DNA of 15,601 nucleotides from Lysobacteraceae bacterium (GCA_003505795.1 DNXT01000156.1:1-15601), one strand, 5' to 3'. Shown: positions 7,601 to 15,601, counted from the first letter of the stretch. Translations and numbers: made by a program. Notes: a model not told the origin generated them from the letters alone.

Positions 7601-10600
7601 GGACGATCCGCCAGAACAACGTCGTCTACAACGCATTCGGCGAAATCGTCGCCGAGCTGGACGGAGTAGGGTCTCAAGCGCTGGAGCATGCCGACGATCC
7701 GCAGTCGGTGTGGGACCAGTATGCGCTGCGTCACGAGTACGACGCGCTGGGACGCCGCATCCGCACCACCCGTCCGGATGGATCGGCGACCTGGTTCTTC
7801 TACGACGCCGGCGGCAATCTGACCTTTGCCGCGGTGGGCGTATCCAACGAGCAGAACGTCAAGAATGCCCGGATCGAGGTCACCGAGTACCGCTACAACG
7901 CCTTCGGGCAGGCGGGCGAGCAGCTTGGCTACGCGGGCCGGCTCGAACTGGCGGTGCCGGGCAGCCGGGAGAGCGTGGCCAACGCATTGGCAACGCTGGC
8001 CTATGTCAGCGGTACCGACACGCGCACGCAGTGGACCTACGGACGCGATGGCCGGGTCGCCAGCCAGTTCGATGCGCTGGGAGTGCAGACCCGAACCAGC
8101 TACAACGTCTTTGGCGAAGTGGTGAAGGTGGAGCAGGCCGTCGGCACTTCGCGCGCCACCACCACCACGTTCGAGTACGACCGCCTCGGCCAGTTGACGC
8201 GCACTGTCGAGAATGCCGGTGCCAACCGGCTCAACCTGGCCCGTTCCTCGCGCTACGACGCGTTCGGGCGTGTGGTAGTCAGTACCGATGCGCGTGGAGG
8301 AGAGCTGCGCTACAGCTACGACCGCCTGGGCCGGATGGTGGCGACCGCGCAGATGGTGGACGGACGCGACGAGGCCACCAGCACGACCTACGATGCCTTC
8401 GACCGTGCTCTGCGCGTCGTGGATGCGCGCGGCAACGCAACGACCTACGCATACAGCGAGTCGGGCCTGCGCGTGACGACCACCACGGCCGAGGGCGTGG
8501 TGACGGACAGCAACTACGATGAATTCGGCAACCTGCGCTCCGTCAGCGGCAGCGAGTGGTCGCAGGCCAATTTCGATGCAAACGGACAGTTGGTCCATTT
8601 CAGCGAGTACGACAAGGCGTACCGCGACTTCGTCTACGATACGCAAGGCCGCTTGTCGTCCCAGACGGTCGACGGCGTCACCACCCGCTACGAGTACGAC
8701 GACGCCGGCCGGCTGACCGCCACGATCCAGAATCCCGGCAGCGGCGGCGATCTCGTCACCCGCTACACCTACGATGCGCTCGGCCGCCAGCTCAGCGTGA
8801 CCGATGCGGCGGGCGTGCAGACGCGCTACGGCTACGATGCCGTCGGGCGCCTGCTCGAGTCCGTGCTCGATCCCGGCGGCCTGGCGATCCGCACCACCTA
8901 CACCTGGGACGAGTTGGGCCGCCAGCTGTCGGTGACCCGGGCCGCCGGCACCACGGTGGCGCAGACCACGACCTATGCCTACGACGGCGTCGGTCGCCGC
9001 ATCCGCGAGACCGCCGCCTCCGGCAAGCTCAACCTGAGCACGACCTACAGCTACGACGGCAACGGCAACGTCACCTCGCGCACGGACGCGGCCGGACGCA
9101 TCACCCGCTATACCTACGACGCGGCCGACCGGCTGCGCTTCGAGGTGGACGGTGCCGGCGGTGTCACCGAGCACCGCTACGATGCCAATGGCCTGGAAGT
9201 GGCGGTCCGGCGTTTTGCCGTACCGATCGCGGTCGATCTCGGCTTGCAGGTCGGCAGCGACCAGGTCGCGCAGCGCCTGGTCCGCAACGATGCTCGCGAT
9301 CAGCAACAGTACACGGTGCGCGATGCCGATGGGCGCGTGGCTGCCGTGATCGATGGCGCCGGCGGCACCACGCTGTACCGGTACAACCAGTACGGCTACC
9401 TGACCAAGACCACGCAGCTGGCGAACGGCACGGTGCTGGATAGCTCCATGCGGGTGGCGCTGCAATCCGGCGAGGCGGAGGGCCTGCTGGCTCCGGTGAC
9501 CGACGATGCGCGCGACATCGCGCAGTGGAACGTCTATTCCACCTACGGGCAGTTGCGCGGGACCGTGGACAGTGCAGGCCGTGTCACCGCTATCGTCTAC
9601 GACAGCCACTATCGGGTGGCGGAACGCAGGGAGTACTCCGATGGCGTAAAGCTGGACGAGGCATCCTGGGTGACGGACAACCAGATCCCGCGGGAGCTGC
9701 TGGATGCAGGGACGCTCCGGGATGTCACGGCGCTGGTGTCCGATCGATGGGAGGACCGCCAGGTCGGATACGTGCGGGATGCGGCGGGGCGCGTCGTTTT
9801 CGAGCTGACCACGGCCTCCCGCATCGGTGTCTCGTCCTGGTCGGACGGCAGCGTGGCCGTCAAGGAGTACCGCTACTCCGAGACGGGAGAGGTCGTCCAG
9901 GAAGTCCTGTATGGCGTGCTGATCGCGTCGCAGTACTGGGCCGCCTTGGGGTATACGTCGGTCGATGCCGTTCGCAATGCCTTGTCGACCGCATTCGAAC
10001 AGCGGCAGGTGGATGTCGGCTATGGCACGGTCGATGCCGACATGCCGACCGAGCGTATCACCACCTACGTCTACGATGCGGCGGGACGCCAGCGCTTCGC
10101 CGTCGATGGTGTGGGGGCGGTGACCGAGTCCATCTATGACGCGGGGGGGCAGCTCACCGAGCAGCGCACGTACGACGCGCTGGTGCCGGTCGGCAGCAAC
10201 GACGCGGCGCAGATCCGGCAGGCGCTGGCTTCGGCGACTTATCGGAAGGTCACGTATCGCTATGACGCCGCCGGAAGGGTGAGCGCAAAGGGCGACGGCC
10301 TGGATCGATTCGAGTGGTTCGGCTACGACGGCTCGGGCCTCGTGGTCAAGCACCAGGACCGCACCGGTGCGGTCTGGAACTACGAGTACGATGCGGCGGG
10401 CAGGAAGACCGCCCAGTTGAGTCCTGCCATCACGGTGACGGAGCTGGACCCTTACGGTGGGGCGATCGAGGTCGAGCGACGCGTGGTGACCCGATACCGG
10501 TACGACGCTCAGGGCAATCTCACCGCGCTCGTCGAGGATGCCGACGGCGGCCATTCCCGCGTGACCGAGTACGAGTACGACAACCGCGGTCACCAGGTAA

Positions 10601-13600
10601 GGATCATCTTCCCGGATGCCGGCGTACTGGACGGAAGCGAACTGGTCGCCAGCGGCCGGCGCCCGACGGTGGAGGTTTCCTACAACACGCTGGGCCAGGC
10701 CGTCATGCAGAAGGACGTGCGCGGCTTCTACAGCTACAAGACCTACGATGCCGGCGGCAGGGTCGAGTTCGAGATCGATGCGGCCGGTGGCGTTACGTCG
10801 TACGGCTACAACGCATTCGGCGAGCAGCAGCGCATGACGCGCCATGCCGATGCCTTTGCCGCCACGGCGGGGCAGGCGCTCGGAGATGCGGACGTCCAGG
10901 CGCTTCGAGCGCTGCACAGTTCCCAGGATCGGCATCTCTATACCGCCTATGACCGGGCGGGACGCAAGAGCGACGTCCTTACCTACCCCTTTAAGGCCGA
11001 ATACTTGTCGCCTGGCTATGGGGAAAGTACGCGAATCAATTATGGGTATGACGCCTTCGGCAACATGGTGCGCGAAGCGGTCCTGATCGATTCGCAAGGC
11101 TGGAATTCATACAGCGGTCTCGGCTACGGCGAGTATGCCTTCACCTACCACTACTACGACGCGGCCGGCCAGGAGATCGCCCGGCTGGATGCCGAGTCGT
11201 ACCTGACCCGGTACGAGTACACCGCCAACGGGCAGCTGGCCAGGCAGACCGAATACGCCAATCCGGTCTACATGAACGATTACTACCGCGAAAGCCACAT
11301 GCCGCCGCAGCCGCCGGAAGGCACGGCCGCGTCAGGCTTCGATCGCGTGACCAGCTACGTCTACGACGCTGCGGGGCGGAAGGTCAAGGAATCCACGCTG
11401 CGCCACGTGCAGGATGCGTCAGGCAATGTCGGCGTCGCTACGCTGGACAGTACCTACGTGTACGACGCCGAAGGGCGGGTCACCAACTCCAAGGTCAAGG
11501 ACCAGAGCCTGACCATGTCCTACGATGCGCTCGGACGCCTCACCGGTACCCGCGAAGCGTCGAGGACCGCGCTCCACGACGGGGTCGATGGCATGCTGTC
11601 CGGCGGCGACTTCGGCGGCATCTACGACCAGGGCCTGTACCTGACCGTCACCCCGACCACCACCTACCGCTACGATGCCTTCGGCAACATCGTGCTGCAG
11701 ACCTCCGGCATCGAGGACGAAGTGCTGAGCTGGCAGTCGTTCCGCTACGACTGGCAGGGACGCAACATCCAGCAGAGCGACCCCTTCAACACGGTGACGC
11801 GCAGCTTCGACGCGGCCGACCATGTACTCGAGGAATCACGGCAGGTCTGGTACGGGAGCTTCCAGGAAACCACCTCGCCGCGTTTCAACTTCACCTGGCA
11901 GCCGGTGGAGTCGCTGGGCTACGAGGCCGAGTTCTCGACCCGATACACCTACGACGCGGTCGGCCGGCAGTTGAGCAAGCTGAGCGTCCGCGAAGGATTC
12001 GTCGACGGGGCGTCCCTGGGTGTCGTGGTCGAGGCCGGCGAGCGGGTGGCCTACAACGCCTTCGGCGAAGTGGTGGGCAAGGACGTCGCCTGGTCCGGCG
12101 GCGACGGCGGGGAGGCGTATCGGATCCAGTACGAGTACGACAGCAACGGCAATGTCGTATGGAGCAATGAAGGCGGCGTACAGCGCTGGTATACCTACGA
12201 CGCCGTCAATCGCCAACTGAGCGAGTCGCACTACGCCACGGGCTCCGAAGAGATCCCTCGGGTCGAGACATGGTTCATACGCGACAAGCTTGGCCGCATA
12301 CAGGCACGGGTGCGGAACTCGAGTTATGCGCTCGGGGTGCCGGACGCCGTTTCTACGCAGTACGGTTATGACCGCTGGGGCAACCAGACTTACGTCCGGG
12401 ACGAGCTGGGCAACGTCACCGAGCTCGAGTACAACGAAAACAACCAGCTGGTCCGCCAGGTCGGCGCCGAGGTCAAGGTCGTCTCTGCCTCCGGTGTCAC
12501 GACCTACGAGCGTCCGCAGACGCGCTGGTTCTACGACGCGTTCGGCCAACTGGTCGGTACGCGGGACGCGAACGGCAATGGCCGCCGCTACGAGTACGAC
12601 CCGCGCGGCCGGTTGGTGCGCGAAGTGGATGCCGCCGGCGGCGCGAAGATGTACCGCTACGATACAGCGGGCAACCAGGCGCTGACGTACGGAGCCGACG
12701 GCAAGTTCACGCTGCGCAAGTTCGACCAGGCTGGACGGGTCGTTTCGGTGTGGGGCGAACTCAACCGCGACGGCTATCGGGAATGGTTCGAGCTCGAGCG
12801 CTATGTTCTGGATCAGGACGGCAATCGCCTGGTCAGTCTCGATGCCGAGGGCAAGCTGCTCAAGGCCTGGTACGACGGGCAGGGCCGGATGCTGCGCTCG
12901 GAAACCAACGAGGGAGTGGTCGCCGAATACGAATACGACCTGCACGGCAACCGGATCCGCGAGCGCAACGCGCTTTCCGGCACCTCGTCCGGTGGTACCG
13001 GGGAAGGCCGGCAGTGGTACGTGGACCGCGACGGGCAGCAAGTCTGGTTCAACGAGAAGACCTGGGAATACGACGCCTTCAACCGTGTCGTCGACCACAA
13101 CGACCTCAGTGGCCTGGACTACAACTACACCTACGACGAGCTCTCGGGCCAGCTGGTGACCGTGTCGGTGAGCCGCTCGCCGCTGGCGCAGTTCGCCGCT
13201 GCACAGGTTGCACTCGACCCGGAGCCTGGCGAGCCGGATCCGGCGCCTCCCACGCTGGACTACGCCAACGGCGTGCGGCGGTACTACTACGACATCGACG
13301 GGCGCATTGCGCGGATCGAGGAGGATGGTACCGACGCCAGTGGCGTGGACTGTACCATCTGGACGCGCTACGAATACGACGCCGGTGGCAACCGGGTCCT
13401 GGAGGAAACCCGCACCTACGATGCCAACGGCCAGATCCTCCAGGTCCGTACCCAGACCAGCTACGACGCGCTGAACCGGATCGAGCGCGTGGTCCAGGAC
13501 GACCTGGTGCAGCAGCGCCGGCTGCTGGATGTGCGCTACTCCTATGACGCGGTCGGCAACCGGCGCCTGGTCGAGATGGGCAGCCAGTTCAACCCGGCGG

Positions 13601-15601
13601 GCAATCAGCCGGCCAATGCCGGCTTCGAGGAAGGCAATCGCGACTGGACGCTGGGCGAGGGCTGGTCGATCCGCATGGAGGAAGGCGGCGGCGATGCCAA
13701 CAACGGCCTGTGGAGCGCCGAGTTCAAGGGGTCATGGAACGGCCCGCAGAGCATCGTCAACAACAAGCGCATCGCCGTGGTGCCGGGGCAGTCGGTGACC
13801 GCCAGCGCGATGGTCCAGCAGGGAGCTTCCTCGGCCGGCAAGGCGTCGGCGCGGGTGATGATCGTGTGGTACGACGCCAACGGCAACATGCTGCCAGGTG
13901 GCGAGGGCATTTCCTGGAGCGGCGGAAATGTCATCAACAGCGGTTCCAACGGCCAGTGGAAGAAGTCGTCGGTCTCGGTGGTCGTACCGGAAGGCGCGGC
14001 CTACATGGCGATCGGCGCCAGCGCCAACAAGAAGCCCGGGCATCCGCTGTGGGTGGACGACTTCCAGTGGACCTACAGCCCAGGCGCCACCCCGGCCAAC
14101 CCGCCGGTCAACGGAGGCTTCGAGGAAGGCGACAGCGGCTGGACGAAGGGAGAGGGCTGGATCATCAACCAGCAATCCACCGGCGGCGACGCCTTCACAG
14201 GCGACTGGAGCGCGCAGTTCAACGGCTCGACCGATGGACCGCAGTCCATCACCAACGACGTCAAGGCGCCGGTGGTCCCCGGCCAGATCATCAGCGCCAG
14301 TGCGATGGTGCAACAGGGCGGATCCAGCGCCGGCCGGGCCTCGGCGCGCGTGCTGATCATCTGGTACGACGCAGACGGCAACATGCTGCCCGGCGGCGAG
14401 GGACGCTCCTGGAGCGCGGGCAACACGGTGAGCAGCGGTTCCAACGGCGCCTGGCACAAGTCGTCGGTCACCGCCACGGTGCCGGAGGGCGCCGCCTTCA
14501 TGTCCATCGGCGCCAGCGCGCTGAAGAACCCGGGAACGCCACTGTGGGTGGATGACTTCCAGTGGAGCTATATCGATCCGGGCATGTCGGACGACCAGTT
14601 GCCGATCGACACTTCTTACTGGTTCGAATACGACGCGGAGAACCGCGTCGTGGTCAGCAATGGCGTGTTGTCCAACGGGAAGATCGTCATCGCCAACGAC
14701 GGGGTCAGCTCCCTGCAGAGCTACGACGCTGCCGGCAATGCGGTGTACAGGAAGTTCTACGAGTCGGGCGTCATCAAGCAGCAGCAGTTGAAGTACGACG
14801 AGGAAGGGCGAGTCGTCCAGATCCTGCAGGCCGTGGGCAACGGCTCCTGGCATGTCCTGGAGACGAGCCGCTACGACGGCTCGGGCCAGCTCATCGAACG
14901 CCAGCAGTTCGCCGACGACGGCTCGGCCAAGCACGTCGACGTATACGAGTACGACCGCGACGGCCGTCCGACGCTGCAGCAGGCGTACGGCATACCGCAG
15001 GGCGGATCGGCAACGCCGGGTGGCGGACTATACGGCGGGCTGACCCTGCTGAGCGAAGTCAGCTATTCGCTCGACGGCCAGTCGGCGTATGACGAGGCCG
15101 GGCGCCTGCGTGGCTATACGTATACCGTCCACAAGAACGAGCAGGGCAGCGGCATCACCACGCCCGCCGGCTACACCCATACCTACCGCTATGCCTACCA
15201 GGCTGCCGAGACCTACCTGACCAAGCAGGTCACCGGGACCAGCACCAACAGCAACTACAAGACCAGCAACAGCTACAGCAGCTACGACGACTGGGGTCGC
15301 CTGGTCGCGGTGCGCGAGCAGACTCCGGGCGGCAAGGTCGACGACCGCGTGCGCTACTTCGCGATGGACCTGGAAGGCAACATCCTGCGGCGTACCGAAG
15401 GTACGATCGAGAGCGGGCTGTTCACCCAGGACGACGCCGCGCGCCTGCGCACCGAGCAGTACGTCTACAGCAACGGCCAGTACATCGCCTCGGGCCGCTA
15501 CGACGGCAAGACCGACGTGCTGGGCATGATGGCCGCCTACGACGACAGCGGCGTCGGCACGTACCAGGTGACCATCCAGGCCGGCGACACGCTGCGCGGG
15601 A
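4675..15601 (+). CDS. Giant RHS/YD-repeat protein with tandem CBM-like modules and a LysM domain, 3' end cut by the window
   Basis: I read the frame codon by codon from the ATG at 4675 to the right edge: 3,642 codons, no stop. Residues 1-110 are a conserved head (SGNGLGLFDSSLASLGG, then YLNVANGNLVLQAGDEVLQ and SVSATRTYNSQGLL) seen in other proteobacterial RHS proteins; no signal peptide is present. Residues about 115-2970 are YD repeats (YDAAGRL-type, roughly 75 YD pairs overall) that should build an RHS beta-shell. Residues 2979-3302 are two homologous beta modules resembling carbohydrate-binding domains. A second YD block covers about 3305-3629, and YQVTIQAGDTLRG from 3630 is the start of a LysM domain, which binds peptidoglycan or chitin-like glycans. 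Only one Cys is visible (residue 2893). The protein is probably exported or surface-linked, but its route is unclear. RHS proteins usually carry a variable C-terminal effector; that part is outside the window, so a toxin role is possible but not shown. Confidence 0.93.
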   Translation, partial: MVAVFSGNGLGLFDSSLASLGGAPGGAATVGGQGRDRQYLNVANGNLVLQAGDEVLQFRGLSVSATRTYNSQGLLADTGGDGWLTGFERRVLLTGDANAASSVARLQQGDGSYTDFRYDATNHRYLSAAGSGAHDVLVWDAASSTWTLTEGSTRRQEVYASHGDPVAAGRLIRIVAGFGGAEAPAHFDVLYDGQGRVSAVSSDGGNPQADALLFSYDGNGRPAAISTREAGRERTQVAYEYDAIGRLAAVVTDLTPDDATDNAWNTGNPAANDGHLFRTEYRYSGDSARIAGIRQSDGIVVQYAYQLDGRIASVTYGEGTDAATYTLTYNAGRTDIADSDGRTWSYLFDTAGQLIEVLAPAMAGLRGSTRYTYDADGNVLSVVQARGAQLLSKIDYAYDAAGNVVRESDATGAVLVRSYSANNQVLAETRYPNGSAAVDSEPPPAGALRTRYVYDAQDRLRFTVDAEGRVTELTYADGGTGVGQRATLRQFVGAAYAGTVFSEAALAAFSADNLAESSLTTYGYDAAGRLNRTTAYASVDVEGAGIFDAATAVTTLVYDAQGLLRRQATVPGAGSSADDQVLRNVVDYAYDGLGRLLSVVRYVRDGLGAQQVAQTQTYSYLDASRRIEIATGGAATQVSLQDSAGRTLTSWLQAPGEAATARVQHYYYDASGQLRASEDALGGRSYSFYDEKGRLAAVVGPSGEVTGYSYDGADRLLATTRYANRVTTAGWVVDGEVVPTSFADIGLVADAANDRVVRAAYDAAGRLATETDEVGAVTSYAYDALGRLVKNTVGSGAAARVTRSFYDRSGKVLAILDAEGYLTEMAYDAAGRKIRQVVHATATNAAARAAGSLAELRPADAAGDQATRWFYDGRGNLVGELDAEGYVTEYVFDQAGNSRATLRYYQAATGATSQAGWTQIRAQVANRADGAAYRQERRQYNDLGQLELSVAENGLTTRYQYDVAGRLVRTEAGGDWTIRQNNVVYNAFGEIVAELDGVGSQALEHADDPQSVWDQYALRHEYDALGRRIRTTRPDGSATWFFYDAGGNLTFAAVGVSNEQNVKNARIEVTEYRYNAFGQAGEQLGYAGRLELAVPGSRESVANALATLAYVSGTDTRTQWTYGRDGRVASQFDALGVQTRTSYNVFGEVVKVEQAVGTSRATTTTFEYDRLGQLTRTVENAGANRLNLARSSRYDAFGRVVVSTDARGGELRYSYDRLGRMVATAQMVDGRDEATSTTYDAFDRALRVVDARGNATTYAYSESGLRVTTTTAEGVVTDSNYDEFGNLRSVSGSEWSQANFDANGQLVHFSEYDKAYRDFVYDTQGRLSSQTVDGVTTRYEYDDAGRLTATIQNPGSGGDLVTRYTYDALGRQLSVTDAAGVQTRYGYDAVGRLLESVLDPGGLAIRTTYTWDELGRQLSVTRAAGTTVAQTTTYAYDGVGRRIRETAASGKLNLSTTYSYDGNGNVTSRTDAAGRITRYTYDAADRLRFEVDGAGGVTEHRYDANGLEVAVRRFAVPIAVDLGLQVGSDQVAQRLVRNDARDQQQYTVRDADGRVAAVIDGAGGTTLYRYNQYGYLTKTTQLANGTVLDSSMRVALQSGEAEGLLAPVTDDARDIAQWNVYSTYGQLRGTVDSAGRVTAIVYDSHYRVAERREYSDGVKLDEASWVTDNQIPRELLDAGTLRDVTALVSDRWEDRQVGYVRDAAGRVVFELTTASRIGVSSWSDGSVAVKEYRYSETGEVVQEVLYGVLIASQYWAALGYTSVDAVRNALSTAFEQRQVDVGYGTVDADMPTERITTYVYDAAGRQRFAVDGVGAVTESIYDAGGQLTEQRTYDALVPVGSNDAAQIRQALASATYRKVTYRYDAAGRVSAKGDGLDRFEWFGYDGSGLVVKHQDRTGAVWNYEYDAAGRKTAQLSPAITVTELDPYGGAIEVERRVVTRYRYDAQGNLTALVEDADGGHSRVTEYEYDNRGHQVRIIFPDAGVLDGSELVASGRRPTVEVSYNTLGQAVMQKDVRGFYSYKTYDAGGRVEFEIDAAGGVTSYGYNAFGEQQRMTRHADAFAATAGQALGDADVQALRALHSSQDRHLYTAYDRAGRKSDVLTYPFKAEYLSPGYGESTRINYGYDAFGNMVREAVLIDSQGWNSYSGLGYGEYAFTYHYYDAAGQEIARLDAESYLTRYEYTANGQLARQTEYANPVYMNDYYRESHMPPQPPEGTAASGFDRVTSYVYDAAGRKVKESTLRHVQDASGNVGVATLDSTYVYDAEGRVTNSKVKDQSLTMSYDALGRLTGTREASRTALHDGVDGMLSGGDFGGIYDQGLYLTVTPTTTYRYDAFGNIVLQTSGIEDEVLSWQSFRYDWQGRNIQQSDPFNTVTRSFDAADHVLEESRQVWYGSFQETTSPRFNFTWQPVESLGYEAEFSTRYTYDAVGRQLSKLSVREGFVDGASLGVVVEAGERVAYNAFGEVVGKDVAWSGGDGGEAYRIQYEYDSNGNVVWSNEGGVQRWYTYDAVNRQLSESHYATGSEEIPRVETWFIRDKLGRIQARVRNSSYALGVPDAVSTQYGYDRWGNQTYVRDELGNVTELEYNENNQLVRQVGAEVKVVSASGVTTYERPQTRWFYDAFGQLVGTRDANGNGRRYEYDPRGRLVREVDAAGGAKMYRYDTAGNQALTYGADGKFTLRKFDQAGRVVSVWGELNRDGYREWFELERYVLDQDGNRLVSLDAEGKLLKAWYDGQGRMLRSETNEGVVAEYEYDLHGNRIRERNALSGTSSGGTGEGRQWYVDRDGQQVWFNEKTWEYDAFNRVVDHNDLSGLDYNYTYDELSGQLVTVSVSRSPLAQFAAAQVALDPEPGEPDPAPPTLDYANGVRRYYYDIDGRIARIEEDGTDASGVDCTIWTRYEYDAGGNRVLEETRTYDANGQILQVRTQTSYDALNRIERVVQDDLVQQRRLLDVRYSYDAVGNRRLVEMGSQFNPAGNQPANAGFEEGNRDWTLGEGWSIRMEEGGGDANNGLWSAEFKGSWNGPQSIVNNKRIAVVPGQSVTASAMVQQGASSAGKASARVMIVWYDANGNMLPGGEGISWSGGNVINSGSNGQWKKSSVSVVVPEGAAYMAIGASANKKPGHPLWVDDFQWTYSPGATPANPPVNGGFEEGDSGWTKGEGWIINQQSTGGDAFTGDWSAQFNGSTDGPQSITNDVKAPVVPGQIISASAMVQQGGSSAGRASARVLIIWYDADGNMLPGGEGRSWSAGNTVSSGSNGAWHKSSVTATVPEGAAFMSIGASALKNPGTPLWVDDFQWSYIDPGMSDDQLPIDTSYWFEYDAENRVVVSNGVLSNGKIVIANDGVSSLQSYDAAGNAVYRKFYESGVIKQQQLKYDEEGRVVQILQAVGNGSWHVLETSRYDGSGQLIERQQFADDGSAKHVDVYEYDRDGRPTLQQAYGIPQGGSATPGGGLYGGLTLLSEVSYSLDGQSAYDEAGRLRGYTYTVHKNEQGSGITTPAGYTHTYRYAYQAAETYLTKQVTGTSTNSNYKTSNSYSSYDDWGRLVAVREQTPGGKVDDRVRYFAMDLEGNILRRTEGTIESGLFTQDDAARLRTEQYVYSNGQYIASGRYDGKTDVLGMMAAYDDSGVGTYQVTIQAGDTLRG
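5023..13560 (+). repeat. YD (RHS) repeat array
   Basis: Tyr-Asp motifs of the form YxYDxxGRL recur across this stretch, encoded by divergent copies of a core such as TACGACGCGGCCGGC. At about 8630-9180 the copies are regular, 20-26 residues apart (FVYD, YEYD, YTYD, YGYD, YTWD, YAYD, YSYD, YTYD, HRYD). Elsewhere units lengthen to about 40-60 residues with variable, often helical-looking inserts, for example near 6121-6258, 6835-6975, 9625-9790 and 10830-10970. Copies differ mainly at third positions and inserts, so the array is old rather than freshly amplified. Confidence 0.9.
13609..14580 (+). repeat. Tandem duplication of a 165-codon carbohydrate-binding-like module inside the RHS protein
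   Basis: Unit 1 spans 13609-14103 and unit 2 spans 14104 to about 14580. Four anchors are each exactly 495 bp apart: GFEEG (13621/14116), ASAMVQQG (13801/14296), the Met of NGNMLPGGEG/DGNMLPGGEG (13888/14383) and LWVDDFQW (Trp codon 14050/14545). There is therefore no net indel between copies. The pattern GFEEG...W, VPGQ, SARV, VWYDANGN, SSV...VPEGAA, WVDDFQW is that of a jelly-roll module of the CBM4/9 type, common in secreted glycan-binding proteins. The nucleotide copies differ mostly at synonymous sites. Ligand unknown; the CBM assignment is by pattern only. Confidence 0.85.
15562..15601 (+). other. Start of a LysM domain, cut by the window edge
   Basis: The last 13 codons read YQVTIQAGDTLRG, the first strand and turn of a LysM domain (consensus Y-x-V-x-x-GDTL-x-x-IA). 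Finding it directly after the second YD block fits known RHS-LysM architectures in this bacterial group. About 30 further residues of the domain would lie downstream. Confidence 0.8.

Noticed and set aside
7240..11097. Antisense open frame of 1,285 codons on the minus strand
   Set aside because: It is in exact codon register with the RHS frame, so its stops correspond to sense codons TTA, CTA and TCA, which this genome almost never uses; its end at 7240 is a CTA codon. The translation is a low-complexity mirror of the YD repeats (RIVxVAGD-like) and has no recognisable domain.
4660..14934. Other long antisense frames (4660-5946, 6466-7191, 11419-11823, 11836-13098, 13732-14934)
   Set aside because: All lie in the same antisense register and are bounded by rare CTA or TCA sense codons, for example TCA at 11836. 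They are shadows of the RHS gene.
4675..15601. CRISPR array or recent tandem DNA amplification suggested by the many similar short repeats
   Set aside because: The repeats are coding, irregular in spacing and diverged at third positions, as expected of YD repeats; there are no identical repeat-spacer units.

Overview
The window is G+C-rich DNA (about two thirds G+C by eye) with a strong G/C third-position bias and almost no TTA, CTA or TCA codons. Gene content (a PQQ-type sugar dehydrogenase, a YghA-type short-chain dehydrogenase, a heptosyltransferase-like GT9 protein and a giant LysM-bearing RHS protein) fits a gammaproteobacterium of the Xanthomonadaceae/Lysobacteraceae (Lysobacter, Luteimonas or Xanthomonas type). 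This assignment is an inference from style and family knowledge, not a database match.

Layout. Positions 1-1763 (+) hold the 3' part of an exported PQQ-dependent sugar dehydrogenase fused to a C-terminal PEBP (YbhB/YbcL) domain; its first few codons lie left of the window. A convergent gap of about 180 bp with two inverted repeats separates it from a YghA-family NAD(P)-dependent oxidoreductase (1943-2809, -). A divergent gap of about 180 bp follows, then a small exported NTF2/SnoaL-like protein with a TTG start (2990-3466, +). The 315 bp at 3467-3781 contain a terminator-like hairpin, one doubtful 48-residue ORF and an 8-bp inverted repeat. A compact GT9 glycosyltransferase follows (3782-4600, +).

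From 4675 to the right edge everything is one open reading frame, at least 3,642 codons with no in-frame stop: a giant RHS/YD-repeat protein. Visible architecture: a conserved N-terminal segment without a signal peptide; about 2,850 residues of YD repeats, many carrying long irregular inserts; a tandem pair of carbohydrate-binding-like beta modules with a period of exactly 165 codons; a second short YD block; and the first residues of a LysM domain, which the window cuts. Any RHS core-associated motif, C-terminal toxin or immunity gene would lie downstream and cannot be judged here.

The first three genes look like ordinary chromosomal metabolic or stress genes with no evident link to each other. 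The interesting unit is GT9 plus RHS: same strand, 74 bp apart, and possibly co-transcribed. The RHS protein is almost cysteine-free, has glycan-binding-like modules and ends (in this window) in a peptidoglycan-binding domain, suggesting a large cell-envelope or secreted shell protein. A role for the adjacent glycosyltransferase in decorating it or the surface it binds is speculation.
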